Assembly (NCBI GenBank): GCA_015680685.1
Contig: MNCI01036143.1
Span: forward strand, 62,001-126,000
DNA length: 64,000 nucleotides
Direction of reading: 5' to 3'
DNA from: Gnetum montanum
Taxonomy: Eukaryota; Streptophyta; Gnetopsida; Gnetales; Gnetaceae
Both the position numbers and the translations under genes were made by a program. The notes beneath the pieces are model-generated. The model searched no databases, was not told the origin of the DNA, and saw nothing but the letters and a program-made list of their open reading frames with translations. This document shows, in pieces, positions 49,322-59,855 of this stretch. How positions within the stretch are numbered: the first letter of the stretch is position 1; every line of letters starts with the position of its first letter.

Positions 49322-49740
49322 GGATTAAAAGGTAGTTACATACTCAAAAATATCTTAGCTAACTTCTCTCCCAAGTAACTTGCCCAACAAGTTAGGAAGT
49401 ATTAACTTAGGATATTAGGAAGTTAGGAGAAATATTGCAAATATTACTTTTGTGAATAATGAAAAATAAATCTACTAGTTTGAATACTATTGAAGCCTTA
49501 GTAATTTTATAAATAAGGTGATGGTAAAATGATAATATAATATCCACCTTGGTGTAGACATTGGTGGTAGCGATAGCTAATCTATGTAAATTTATATAAA
49601 TAATTTATCTGCACTTGCACTCGTGTAAAATTTGCTGGAAACAGAAATTTAAATTTAGCGATGGCTTAAAACATGAGGTCTGAATGTGAAGGCACTAGGC
49701 CTAAAATTGCTGGTAAATAATTCCAAATTATCCTGCCCTA

Positions 49741-49806
49741 CTAAAAATTTTTATCAACCGCGACCGCGGAAGAAGGCTCTACTGCTGCACCTGGCATCGT
49801 TGCCAT
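49741..49806 (-). pseudogene. Conserved 21-codon micro-ORF in U3, copy B
   Basis: ATG at 49804-49806, TAG at 49741-49743. Pattern is M-A-T-M-P-G-A-A-V-E-P-S-S-A-V-A-V-D-K-N-F. Same length and same stop as 40235-40300 although the sequences have diverged. The GC-rich CCGCGGTCGCGG core differs from the AT-rich LTR around it. Confidence 0.35.
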
Positions 49807-50136
49807 GTGGTGTTCAGTTGCAGAGGAGCGGAGGCTTAGGATCTTAAAAATGATGTGCTGAACATACGGTCCTGAACATAGGGTTTCAGTTGCCTAGAAT
49901 TTGTTTTGTTTTGCTCCAAATTCACTGAGGGCTTCCTGCGTTTTTTTTTTTGTTTTGCAGAACAAAAACAAGAACCCAAATTTCATTCCCTCCACGAATG
50001 TGTCTACACAGTTTTTAGAAATCATATTATAGAATCATCAATCACTTCTGCTGGAAATCCACGATTAGTTCAGACATTCCCAAAACATTATACAAGAATC
50101 CAAGTTCCAAATTTTCAGAGCTGAAAATGCCTGATT

Positions 50137-50526
50137 CTAGGATTGGTCGGGTCTTTGACTATGAGACACTTTCTTCATCTTCTGGGATTGCTTGTCGCCG
50201 AGCTGCTGCTCCTGAGTGAGCGCCCACTGAAACCATTCATCGGAAATGTCCATGAAAGTGGGGCTGAGCCAAATCATCATGACATAGAACTCGCACTATG
50301 ACAGAGCACTGTCATCATCAAAATCGCCCTCCCTGAGCATGGCCTGTAGATCAGCATCGGAGAGCGAATCTAGACCCAAAATCACAGCATTTCTGTGCAG
50401 GCTGTCCAAAGTTACCATTCCTGTTGCAGGCTCCACCAAAAGCTCGAAGCCCTTGCACATCTCTATCATGAACTCGCAAGCTCCTAATTTCTCCACCATC
50501 ACAGGCAAATAATCCTTGAACTTTAT
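50137..50526 (-). pseudogene. KIC/PBP1-like EF-hand calcium-binding protein captured in the E4 U3
   Basis: Minus strand, 129 codons plus stop. In plants KIC-type proteins are small single-EF-hand regulators that bind targets such as the kinesin KCBP (KIC) or the kinase PINOID (PBP1). The frame shows the family pattern: DYLPVMVEKLG near the start, CKGFELLVEP (residues 24-33), LDSLHRNAVILGL (40-52), LSDADLQAMLREGDFDDDSA (55-74) and, after one stop, CEFYVMMIWLSPTFMD. The EF-hand loop is D68 to E79, with Asp at positions 1, 3 and 5, Leu at 8 and Glu at 12, but Ser instead of Gly at 6. Breaks: the start codon is ATA (ATG in copy A), and a TAG at 50296-50298 replaces residue 77 inside the loop. Length matches the family (about 130 aa). 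It is in the sense direction of the element but upstream of its TATA box, so it would appear only in the 3' U3 of the transcript or need its own promoter. Confidence 0.82.
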
Positions 50527-51201
50527 GGCTAGCTCAGACCCACCAAAAATCCTTCACAACTTCACAAGAATTTCCTCTTCTCGTAGAGCTTGAGAAGGAG
50601 GAGGATGAGAATGAGAAATGCCAAGGGCTTTCTATGTTACATAACCAAGGAGTGCAGTCGCTAAAGAAGAAGCAGCGAAGAAATGTGAGACTTGTGCATA
50701 GAAAGTGAGGAGAAAGAGCGGGGCATATGAATGCAGTTGAGAGAGAAAACTGCCCAGAAATTTGGCTACTGTAGCATAGGAATTTCTTTCTTACTATTCT
50801 TGTTCTTCTTCTTGTTCCTCCATTATCTTCTCTATCATTTTACAAACATCCACTGATAATTTCTCCATTTTGTTATTCATACAATCTATTGATTTTAATT
50901 TTTAAATTTTCATTTCCAGTTCTCTTCTCTTATTCTTTACCAGTATCCAAATGATCAATTCCTAAAAATATTTCTAACAATGAAGAATTCCTTGCTTGTA
51001 AATTGATTCACCATTGGCACATTATCTCTTGCAACCTTCTATTTACTGTCTCTCATATATGCATTATTTCCACCAATAATATTATGGTCTCCCCTAGATC
51101 CCATACCAATAGTATAAAATAACACATTTACATTCTCCCACTCTTACAATAATGTTTAGGATGAATCTTACTGTTCCATGAAATGGCAAAATGTGCCAAC
51201 A

Positions 51202-53204
51202 GTGACCAAGCATTGGTTTTAAGCCCAAGTTATTTTGAGTTTCTCTTCCATGAAAATGCATTTTCCCCTTACTTCTAGCAACTCTTATTGAATTATAGTG
51301 ATTGTATCTGGAAGGTCAAAGACATCCAAAATCAATTATCTAGTTCCTAACAATTGGTCTAATAACTCTTCATGCTAGGCTATGCTTAATTTGCCACTAA
51401 CTATTCCTATGGATGTTTGCACATCACAGAGTGAAGAAATGTCTAGTAAAGATGCCTTAAGTGCATTTAATGCCTTGTCAATTTTATCAACAACCACCTC
51501 TACTACTATCTTCTCCACATGGTGCTACATTACTAAGATAGTTACCTTCTTGTCCTACTCCAGACATATCAAGAAAGTAGTAGCATTTCTAGAGATTTCT
51601 AGGAATAATTATCATTATGAAAGAGCAATGGTAACCTGTTGGGCATAAGGATTTGATCTCACAAGTAGCTACATTCTTTGGGATAAAAATATTAAACCAC
51701 CTCCCTCCATCTAGCTAATGGTTTAAGCCACTTCATTGAGGTGACTCATTGCTAGGTAATACACAAATGGATCAGCACCGCTCATTCCTACTCATTACTC
51801 CTACTCATATAAGAGCTACTCTTGGATATCACACATTTATTTAAGGGTAGCATGAGACTTTGACATTGTTTTATGAGTGGGATATGAAGGTAGTGGTTAC
51901 TACTCCTCTTTTTTGGTTGTGGTAGGGATATTGCCTTTCACCATTTCTACCCAAGAGGCATAAGGAGTATGCCAGAGTGTATCATTGGCATAGCAAACTA
52001 TTCTTATCCTTTTAAATAGTTTTCTAATAAGACAAGGAAATGGCAAGGCCTTTCTTCCACATTTATTTTCATTACATCATTTCCCTATCTCTAGATAGAT
52101 CAATAGTGGAAGGTTCACAAGGAATTTTCCACTTAGAGCAACACAGACATAGGCAGGGAAGGTAGTCACCTTACTAGGCCTAACCATTAGATTGAGGTGA
52201 TAAGCCACTATCTTGGAATATACACACTCCATTAGGATGAGTGCATAATACTCCTTGAAATCCACACCATAACATTGTTGGGTCCACTCCCTTTTTGCCT
52301 CTGGGTCTACTTGGGTGGAGATCTCTATCAAATTGGTTCCAATATTAGATAACCCTCGGGCCTATGCAATAGCTTCCATCGAGTAAGACACCTACATGTC
52401 CTTGATCTTCATAGTGGCTCCTACCTACCTATCATTCCAAAAGAGGTATGTTTCTCCAATGTACCACTCCCCATTGGAAGTGATGATTGACAACATGGGA
52501 GAGTTCTACAATTGCATCTTGACTTCTAGTGGAGCATGTTCCAAGAATGGTCTAAAGTTTAATTCTCAAAGAACTAAATGTTGGATGTCATGAGTCTTGA
52601 TCTAATCAAGAAAAACTTGAGTTAATGTGACTTCAAGTCTTGGTATCAGTCCTAGTGCCTCATCTTGATGGATTATTTTTTTGTGGTCACGTCTTTGAGA
52701 ATCTATCAAAAAGATTCCACCTCAAGCTCCTCTCAAAGAGGTCCCATTGCATGAGTTTCTACTGCCTACTCTTAGGCTTGTTCTTTCTTCTCTCTTCTAG
52801 CTCTTGGCCATTTTTCCCTTGGTTGGGATGGTTCTCCTTCTTATAGGTATTTTGGTCTAGGTTCCATCTATAATCACAATATGACCAAGGATTAGCACTT
52901 AATGTGGAACTTTGAAGCATTGAAAATACCCTATCTCTTGGGGTAGTTACACTTGGCTAAGTTGTGATCATGGCTTAGTTGATTATATTAATATTATTTT
53001 ATTATTATCTAATTGGATAGTTTTCCAAAGTGTGTTGGAAGGATTTAACTCTCATAGGTTGATAATTTAATATTATTTTATTCATTAAACCATGGAAGAA
53101 TTAGAAAAATTCAGAAAACTTTTCTATCAAAAACCAAAGGTTTCTAGCCCCCATAATGTGAAGTGTACATGTAGAAGCTACAAGACTAAAGAATAGAGTC
53201 AATC
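51202..53204 (-). pseudogene. E5 internal region, upstream part (interrupted by E4)
   Basis: Continuation of E5 on the other side of E4, beginning with the second GTGAC copy. The minus-strand frame 52077-52331 (MIEISTQVDPEAKREWTQQCYGVDFKEYY...) is open for 84 codons and continues on both sides with stops. It is not an RT, integrase or gag I recognise, and may be the N-terminal part of the same accessory ORF whose coiled-coil end is at 37.4-38.6 kb. The right limit is set by the E3 LTR at 53205; whether E5 continues beyond E3 is unproven. Confidence 0.5.
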
Positions 53205-53214
53205 TAATGGGATG

Positions 53215-53301
53215 CGATATTGCATGGGCTGCAACATCGCATACGTGATATTGCATCCACCGCGATATCACATCCCCCACGATATCGTGTACACGATATC
53301 G
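53215..53301. repeat. GATATC palindrome cluster in the E3 U3
   Basis: Contains GCGATATT, GTGATATTGC, GCGATATCAC and a perfect 22-bp palindrome at 53280-53301 whose half is CGATATCGTGT. The cluster ends 18 bp before the TATA box. The 3' LTR (62562-62650) and E1 (1588-1655) carry related but rearranged clusters. Confidence 0.8.
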
Positions 53302-53318
53302 CAACACGCCGTCAAATC

Positions 53319-53326
53319 TATAAATA
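53319..53326 (+). promoter_or_regulatory. TATA box of E3 5' LTR
   Basis: TATAAATA followed by AGAGG. The same TCTATAAATAAGAGG core occurs at 1663-1677 and in the 3' LTR near 62657-62671. Confidence 0.75.
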
Positions 53327-54040
53327 AGAGGTGCCTCTCCCTTGTTTCTTAGTTTAGGCCTAGACTATAGTGAAGCTTTGGTAGTTTTACCTCTCTAGAG
53401 ATAGAATAATTTCCATGTGCCCATAGTAGGAGCTCCAAAGCGAACAGATCTTTATTTGAGCAAATATTGTACCTAAACACAAGTTTGTGTACAGAAATAA
53501 AGACAAACTGTTGGATAAACCTTGCAGTGCATGGACTAAGCTAAATAGGACTTTAATTACTGTTATTTATTGTTTATCATTTAAATTCTTTGTTAGTTAA
53601 TTAAATCTCTCTCAACCCTTCTCCCATAGTTAAGTGCATTCAATACGACCACTTCGAGCACATGCATTACGCTTGGTAATCCCATTCACAACTTGCATTT
53701 GGTAATCCCAGAAGGTTTCATTGGTTTAGGGTGTGAACGGCAAGTTGGAATGTATGCTGATGCTAGGTTAATTAGGGCTTAGTTAGTTAGTTAAAGTTAG
53801 TTAATTAGTCTCTTCACCCTTTAAGTCATTAGAATAGAAGATAAAACATAAAAGCTATCCCTTAGACTTACTTAACCATGGAACTGTGACAAATACAAGT
53901 AAGTCTAGGAAGACAACAAATGATTAACCTTAAGTGTTTAATGAGGCATGTAGGCACTTAGTCTGCAAAGTTTGACCGGATTGCACGTGTAACGCTCGTT
54001 TTCGTATGCTTGAGTGTAGGGGTACCTCACCACTCATCAT

Positions 54041-54059
54041 TGGCGATGTTGCCAGGGAC
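54041..54059 (+). other. Primer-binding site of E3 (tRNA-Asp type)
   Basis: TGGCGATGTTGCCAGGGAC, one base after the 5' LTR. It matches the complement of the plant tRNA-Asp 3' end (TGGCGCCGTTGCCGGGGAT) at most positions. Its tRNA usage fits Athila/Tat-group Ty3 elements. Confidence 0.85.
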
Positions 54060-54181
54060 TAAGTTGTTTGTGTGCTAAGTAGAACATAGGAAATTATCCA
54101 CATCATTGGGAGCTTAAACAAACCCTTAGGGTTAATTAAAAAAAATTATATAATGGTTAATAGCACACCAATAAGGTAACA

Positions 54182-56612
54182 ATGTCTTCCTCTTCTCATA
54201 AAAGCACTTCACCATCTAGGGATCACACAAGAGACTGTCGGCAGTCTAACACACATAATCGTGAACTGTCAGTCCCTCAACAGTTTCGGGTGACTCATCT
54301 CGATGAGTATATACTTGATTTTACTTTTATCCTCCATCAAGATGAACAACTATGTTGGTGTGATTTTCAAGATAACATAATGTTACCCCTAGATCGTGCA
54401 GTCCCCAACATGCTCCTTCATGCACTTGAACAAATAGGCATGACATAGCTATATGTTGAATACGTTGCATGTGATTACAACACAAGGGATTACCATCACA
54501 GCAGTGCAACATTTAAGGGACTTGCGGCAAGAGAGCTACCATACATTGTTAAAGGGCAAAGGGATCCCACACGTCCTAAGTGAAATTTGAGATGGTAAAC
54601 CAATTATAATAGGTTCTCCATCAAATGATGTTCCCCCTCCTAACGATTGTGAGGAGGTGGTGTATCAGAACCTATGCTCCACAATACATAACCCTGCTTC
54701 TGATCCCTATGAACACCAAGTGTTCACCGAGGGAACAAAAACACATGACAAGGACAAGCACTCAGATCATCATCATGATTGGGGCTATAGCCACCGAAGA
54801 GAAGGTAAAAAACATCTTCATGCTGATGGTTCCCCTTCTTCTTCCCCTTCATCACATCATTCACCCTCTCCTTCCACATTAGGGCATAGTCACAAAGAGC
54901 ATAATGGGAAGGATATGGGTAAGAAAAATGAGAGACCTCGACGAGAGAGTCAAGAGAGAGGATGAGGACATTTAAGAGAATCAAGGCATGAAAGAAGGAA
55001 AAATAGGGAACCATGTAGGCATCAGAGATGTCATGAGAGAGATGATCACGAGGAACCCCTACTAGCAACCAAGAGTATGTTAGACATTATGGAGTCTGTG
55101 AGAATACCTACAAGGCACCAGAAAGATAGTCGGATCAAGAGATTAGACATGAATAATATCCCACGATTTGAGGGGGGATACAATGCTGATCCACAGAATC
55201 ACTTATAGGCATTCCACAATGCTTGCAGCTTGCAAAATATTGAAAATGAGTGGTAGAAGTTAAAGTTTTTTCCTAGGACACTCTTAAAGGAAGTAGAAAG
55301 CTGGTACTAGTCCTTAGAACTGGAAACCATTAGGAGATGGAGTACGATGTTAGACTTGTTCAATGATAAATACCAACCATACTCCAAAGTATCCAACTTG
55401 TGTAAGAAAATCCAAGGATAGAAGCAGGGTACTCACGAACGCTTGGATGCTACCATGGGATGATATTATGCATTGCTACATCGTTGCTTGGGTCATGGTT
55501 ACGCACAATAGGATCAACTCCGCCACCTCGTAGATGGGCTAAGACATGAAACCAAGAGAACCCTTAGGACATATGCCCAAGGGAGATGATCTGAACTTAG
55601 ATCCCATGAAGTTCATAGATTGTTGGAGTAAGTAGCTAAAGGAGAAAGGGAGCTACAGAAAAGAGAAAGTGTGGAAGAATATAACCGTGATCCTTCCCTT
55701 CGGAAGAAGGAAGTAAGATTCTGCGAGGAAGAGGATGAGTCACCACTCGAAGAGTTGGTGAATAGAAAAACCTTGCTACTTCAAAAGTTAATAACGAAAG
55801 TGTCAGGTAAGGTAGATGAAATATGGAGCACCTTAGATAGTAAAATTGAAACTATCCTAAAAATCATAGAAGAGTCTAAGGAGGAACAAAGTAGTGGCCA
55901 TGATAAGAAAACGCAGAGAGATTTAGGCCATGCATGTAACAATGGTAAGGGGAAAATGACTATCTCTAATGAGATTGCAGATTCAGATACAGATAATGAT
56001 GGTGGCTGTGAGATCTGCCAATATGACCATCCTAAGGGATGTTGCCCAATCATCTCACATCTGCAAGAGTCTGGGATGTATGCACTCAACCCAAGACTTA
56101 ACAGACAGAAAGCACCCTAAAGGTTACCTTATCCCCAAGGTAACCCGAAGCAATTCCACCAACCATTAATGTACTATCCAAGTGGAACTCCGCCAGAACC
56201 TATTAGGCAACACTAGCAGTGGAAACATCCATAGTGATGGGGGATGCCACCACCTAAGCAACAATACCCTTATCGGCAACTAGATCCATATGGCTACTAC
56301 ATGCAGCAACTGGTTTCTCCAAGTGAATCTATGGGTCATGCAACCCCACAATGCCACTACCAATTTTGGGAGTATTTTAGGACTCCTTCTCCTACAAAAG
56401 ACACACCACATACATACCATCCTCTGAATCCATCTGCCACTCATGCACTGATAGTTCCACTACCACCTACTCCAACAATGCAAGGGGAACTCCCCACTCA
56501 ACTACAGCAACGTAATGCTATGAGATCCATAAACCTTCAACCCATTACTAGTTCTGACAATCGTACAAAGAAAAGACCTTTCTTCAGAACCAAGAGTCCA
56601 AACAAGCTCTGA
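54182..56612 (+). pseudogene. E3 gag (broken)
   Basis: Plus strand, beginning MSSSSHKSTSPSRDHTRDC at 54182. After a degraded segment rich in His, Ser, Arg and Glu (54.6-55.1 kb) comes the retrotransposon gag domain at about 55140-55600: NNIPRFEGGYNADPQNHL, WxKLKFFPRTLLKEVESWY, LFNDKYQPYSKVSNLCKKI and YYALLHRCLGHGYAQ. The open frame 55671-56120 holds an acidic/basic coiled-coil-like part and CEICQYDHPKGCCP near 56008-56046, a CCHC-like knuckle with C-x2-C-x3-H-x4-C spacing (one residue shorter than usual). A Pro/Gln/Tyr-rich tail follows (56244-56612). Gag packages the RNA. Homologous to the E2 gag on the minus strand at 15.4-18.0 kb. Inactivated by several stops. Confidence 0.82.
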
Positions 56613-56699
56613 CAACCATAAGTGGTTGAGTTTATGCACACTTCTCCAAAAAATAAGGCTTCGTAGCTCCCTTCAAACCAACAACAGAGCTCAACGCAT

Positions 56700-57146
56700 A
56701 TGGTTATGTTAACACATACCATTACTAACTGGATCAAGGTAGGACACCTTCATAGGAAACTATTTGACTCTGGAAGTCCCTTAATCTACCTCCAAGTCAC
56801 TGGGAACGAACCAGGTAAAGCTCTTCTTGACTCAAGTTCAAGAGTAAATTTAATCTCACGAGAAATGTATAAAGCTTGGAACCTATCTCCACTCAAGAAG
56901 AGCAATATTCAACTAGAGCTGGTTGACCAATCCATCACCATTCCCTTGGGATTGGTGGAGGACATCGTTACTACTGTGTGTGGTTGGTCATACCTAGCTA
57001 ATTCCCTAGTGATAGAAGTCAACAACAACAAAGGGGACTTCCCAATTATAATGGGAATGGCATGGCTGAGTACAATAGATGCATGCCTAGGAATTCTCGA
57101 TCTTTCCTTGGAGATATCCAAGGTAAAAATTTATGGAAAGATCTAG
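56700..57146 (+). pseudogene. E3 retroviral-type aspartic protease (active site altered)
   Basis: Open frame of 148 codons. KALLDSSSRVNLISREMY is the active-site region, where D-T/S-G-A/S is expected: the Gly after D-S is Ser (D-S-S-S). LVEDIVTTVCGWSY and DFPIIMGMAWLSTIDACLGI follow, matching the flap and IILGxxWL regions of plant Ty3 proteases. It would process Gag; the Gly to Ser change probably abolishes activity. No RT follows. The sequence after 57146 (to about 57500) continues as hydrophilic text without RT motifs. Confidence 0.75.
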
Positions 57147-58270
57147 AAGAAGAAAGTTCCATGCATCATATACAATGACTCAAAGGGTGATGACATGGAG
57201 GAATGCTTAGCATCTCCTGCATGCAACTGGTGTGCCCAAGAAACTCAAATACAAAGGTGCCTATATGTAGCAACCACACAACAAGAGAACACCCAATAGT
57301 TGATAGTTGATCAAGAGAGCAGCCCACCAACATGCATGGAATGAACTGGGGGAACAACCTGCACCCAGAATGAAAGAATAGATACATTGGAATATGAGTG
57401 TCACCAACTTCCAACCCTTAACTTGAAAACATCAATTGGGAGAAGTTGGACACTTTTAAGAAATTCAAATAGGTGCTCACTATTTTGGATCTCTCCCTTT
57501 CAATTCAGTCATGGGAGAGATGGCCACCTATGCTAATCATTTGAGGCCCTCAGTTCTTTTTCATTTTTGTTTTACACATTTTTGTTTTGCACATTCTTTT
57601 TTTACAAATTTCTTTAATTTTTCTTATTTTTCTTTTACAACATCGTTCATGATTTTTCTTTTATTTGTGTGTATATGTGTGTCTTATCCATCTTGTAAGT
57701 TTGTTGCCCAATAAGTGCTCTTAAAGATGGTATGAACAATTTTTCTATTGGTTGCTAATGTTTGGTTTTTACCTTTAAGTTCTGATGTTGATACTAAGGT
57801 ATGGTTCTTTTGATATGACAGGCAATAAGTCCACTTCATCCATACATTCACAAATTTCTATGGTCTCTCTTGGCTTGGAACTGTACAGTCCCTTTTTCAA
57901 TAGTAATAACTATAACGAATCAGTGACTGAGTATTTCTCAAACTAAGGAAGGACTCAAAGATTAAAAAGGGTGTGACTTCAAGGGAATTTGATGCATTTG
58001 TGTTGCCCATTCTCTTGGCTGCTTGGATTTTTTCTTCTTGAGTTTTCCTTCCCATTTTGACATTGCTCCATTATCAGGAAGCTGAGCTAATAAAAATAAC
58101 AAAGTCTTTGCATGGTGTGGTTCTTACGCATAAACACATAAAACAAAAAAAAGTGAGAATTTAAAGCACACCCCTTAGACGAAATAATCATTTGGGCTAC
58201 AAGCACTGGTTATGGAACTAAAATAAACATATTCCATCTAACTAAGGCCCTTCTCACTTCCTACTCTCTC
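57147..58270 (+). other. E3 internal sequence after protease, no domain recognised
   Basis: At 57495-57520 TTCAGTCATGGGAGAG resembles the family's pre-LTR tract (TTCAGTCATGGGGGTA at 62541-62555) but no LTR follows. From 57550 to 57700 the sequence is T-rich. The last five bases (CTCTC, 58266-58270) are the target duplication of the solo LTR. Confidence 0.45.
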
Positions 58271-58624
58271 TATTGGCACATTTGGCCATTCCATGAAACA
58301 GTTGGACTTGAAAATTTAAAAGTGAACATGTAGTTTTAAGGTTATGGGTTGATGGGTGTTTTGGAGAAGTAATCCACTAGTAAATAAAATGATGTTGAGG
58401 CCTTATTTAGACATGAAATTTAAGTGTCAAATTACTCCTTTGGATGGAGATTAGAAGATAGTACAATAGTAAAAAAGGAATAATTATATTATTAACCTGA
58501 GAAAGCATCAGTGGAAAATAATTTGTGCATCTTGCCTTATTTTTTTTTCTTGTGGCAATCACAGCAATGTTGGAAGAAGCGCCATGTAACCCACAGACAT
58601 TTTTTTTGTGAATGAAAACTTTGC

Positions 58625-59293
58625 ATGGGTCGGCAAGACAATGAAAAGAGACCGCTTTTTCTTGACAGCTTTCTGATCCTCAATAGCAGGGCTCCTTCAT
58701 GCTTTAGTTTACAGTATCCACTCCAGAACCGCATAGTTCCAGTAGTGGAGAGGAAATTTCCTAACTTGGGAGGCCGAAAATTGAGAAATGGAGAATATTC
58801 AAAAATGGAATCAAAGTGGCCACATTCAAGACCTAGGTCTTCTCAAGATATTTTCTCAAATATTTGCACCGAAGAGTTGGTATGCGGGGTTTAAAAATGG
58901 TGAAAGCTGCTAATTAATAGAATAGAGTAAGGAGTTTGCTCCTAACAACATTTCAGAGGGTTACACAAAGTTAGAAAGGTTCTCAAAAATTTTGGTTGAG
59001 TAGTATAGAAAATTTGGTTCTCCATCGACATTAACAAAAAATTTGTTAATAATAAATCCAAAGGAAATTCGTTATCGGCGGATTGATGTTGGAATAGTGG
59101 CATTGATTTGAAGAATAAATCATGCAATATGCTTATGAGTAGAGCCAAAGAAGATTCAAGTAAAGAACATGTGCATAAAACCTCGCCAAAACTAACTGTT
59201 TTTCCAGAGAAAAATTCATATGCTTTGGTTGAGAAGACTGTAGAATTATCAATGCAACCAGAGACATCCCCAGAGCTCCATGTAGTTTGCTGA
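58625..59293 (+). pseudogene. Unidentified coding-like segment in U3 of solo LTR C
   Basis: One plus-strand frame is mostly open: 58625-58894 (MGRQDNEKRPLFLDSFLILN...), then after a few stops 59108-59293 (MLMSRAKEDSSKEHVHKTSP...). The text is varied and not coiled-coil or retroelement-like. From 59290 to 59600 the sequence becomes clearly more GC-rich than the LTR and the neighbouring frame also reads well (KVSTVADDDALEIDESPTVR near 59310-59370), hinting at a frame change or exon boundary. It occupies the place where copies A and B carry the KIC-like gene. I cannot name a family, and a minus-strand frame (58942-59388) is open over the same bases, so the strand is not certain. Confidence 0.35.
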
Positions 59294-59855
59294 AGGCCCA
59301 TGTTGGAAAGGTGTCTACTGTGGCTGATGATGATGCTCTGGAAATTGACGAGTCCCCGACCGTCAGATGTCAGAACGACTGCCCACAAGGGCCTCTTCCG
59401 AGATGACTTACCTTTTCTTTGGAGACAGGCGGTGACTGCAGATGTGCCCGCACCGTTGTCTCTTTAGCAATGACATGTGCACCACGTGAGGCATGGGTAG
59501 CTTCATGTGAATGAAGCAACTGACAATGAGCTCTCTCTCTCATTCCTGCGATCACCAGTGATTGCAGACGAATTCCAAACAAACTGCTAGGTTCCAACAT
59601 CCTAAGATGGCACATGGTGGCTGCAAATGAACATCACACGACAACATTACTAGATGTAGTGGCAAAGCCTCCTTTCATAGTGGTAGTTCACATATGATTT
59701 TGATTGAAATAGCACTTTGGATCTTGGGTAGAGCATGTGTCCATTTCTACGGGTTTCGCATAGAGGTAAGAAAGGAAAGAAACAAACCAGTTGATTACTC
59801 CCGCCATTTATCCGTGCAGCAATTTACTAGTACATGGGTTCAAAGGAAAAAATAA

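Larger units (their letters stand above)
38597..51201 (-). mobile_element. E4: 12.6-kb Tat-like Ty3/gypsy retrotransposon with about 3-kb LTRs and U3 cargo
   Basis: LTRs at 38597-41518 and 48104-51201 (2922 and 3098 bp) are flanked by a perfect 5-bp direct repeat, GTGAC (38592-38596 and 51202-51206). The minus-strand order is 5' LTR, primer site, gag, protease, aRNH, reverse transcriptase, RNase H, integrase with GPF module, an extra ORF, polypurine tract and 3' LTR. The aRNH type points to the Tat lineage. Comparing about 160 aligned bases of the two LTRs (38880-39060 against 48390-48550) gave roughly 6% difference, so it is younger than E2. It interrupts E5. All coding regions carry stops or frameshifts, and 638 bases of gag-protease are a gap. 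Confidence 0.92.
48104..51201 (-). repeat. 5' LTR of E4 (copy B)
   Basis: 3098 bp, minus strand, TGTTGGCACATTTTG (ending at 51201) to GGTCAGCAATA at 48104. Direct-repeat partner of 38597-41518. U3 (about 49.32-51.20 kb) contains the KIC-like gene in sense orientation, about 0.7 kb from the LTR start. Upstream of it is a CT-rich leader-like stretch that may be the captured 5' UTR. R/U5 is about 1.2 kb. Confidence 0.92.
53205..54039 (+). repeat. 5' LTR of E3
   Basis: Begins TAATGGGATG (TG changed to TA) and ends CACTCATCA. TATAAATA is at 53319-53326. The 110 bp before it are packed with GATATC-type motifs, including a perfect 22-bp palindrome. Homologous to 1560-2412 and 62556-63391. Confidence 0.9.

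Noticed and set aside
54724-55068. Minus-strand 114-codon frame
   Set aside because: Antisense to E3 gag; its text is the complement of His/Ser/Arg-rich gag sequence.
57495-57520. Second polypurine/LTR junction inside E3 (TTCAGTCATGGGAGAG)
   Set aside because: No LTR sequence follows; it matches the true junction at 62541-62555 only over the short tract.
58942-59388. Minus-strand 148-codon frame in solo LTR C
   Set aside because: Overlaps the plus-strand coding-like frame in the sense direction of the LTR. I could not decide firmly, but the family's cargo is in sense orientation in copies A and B.
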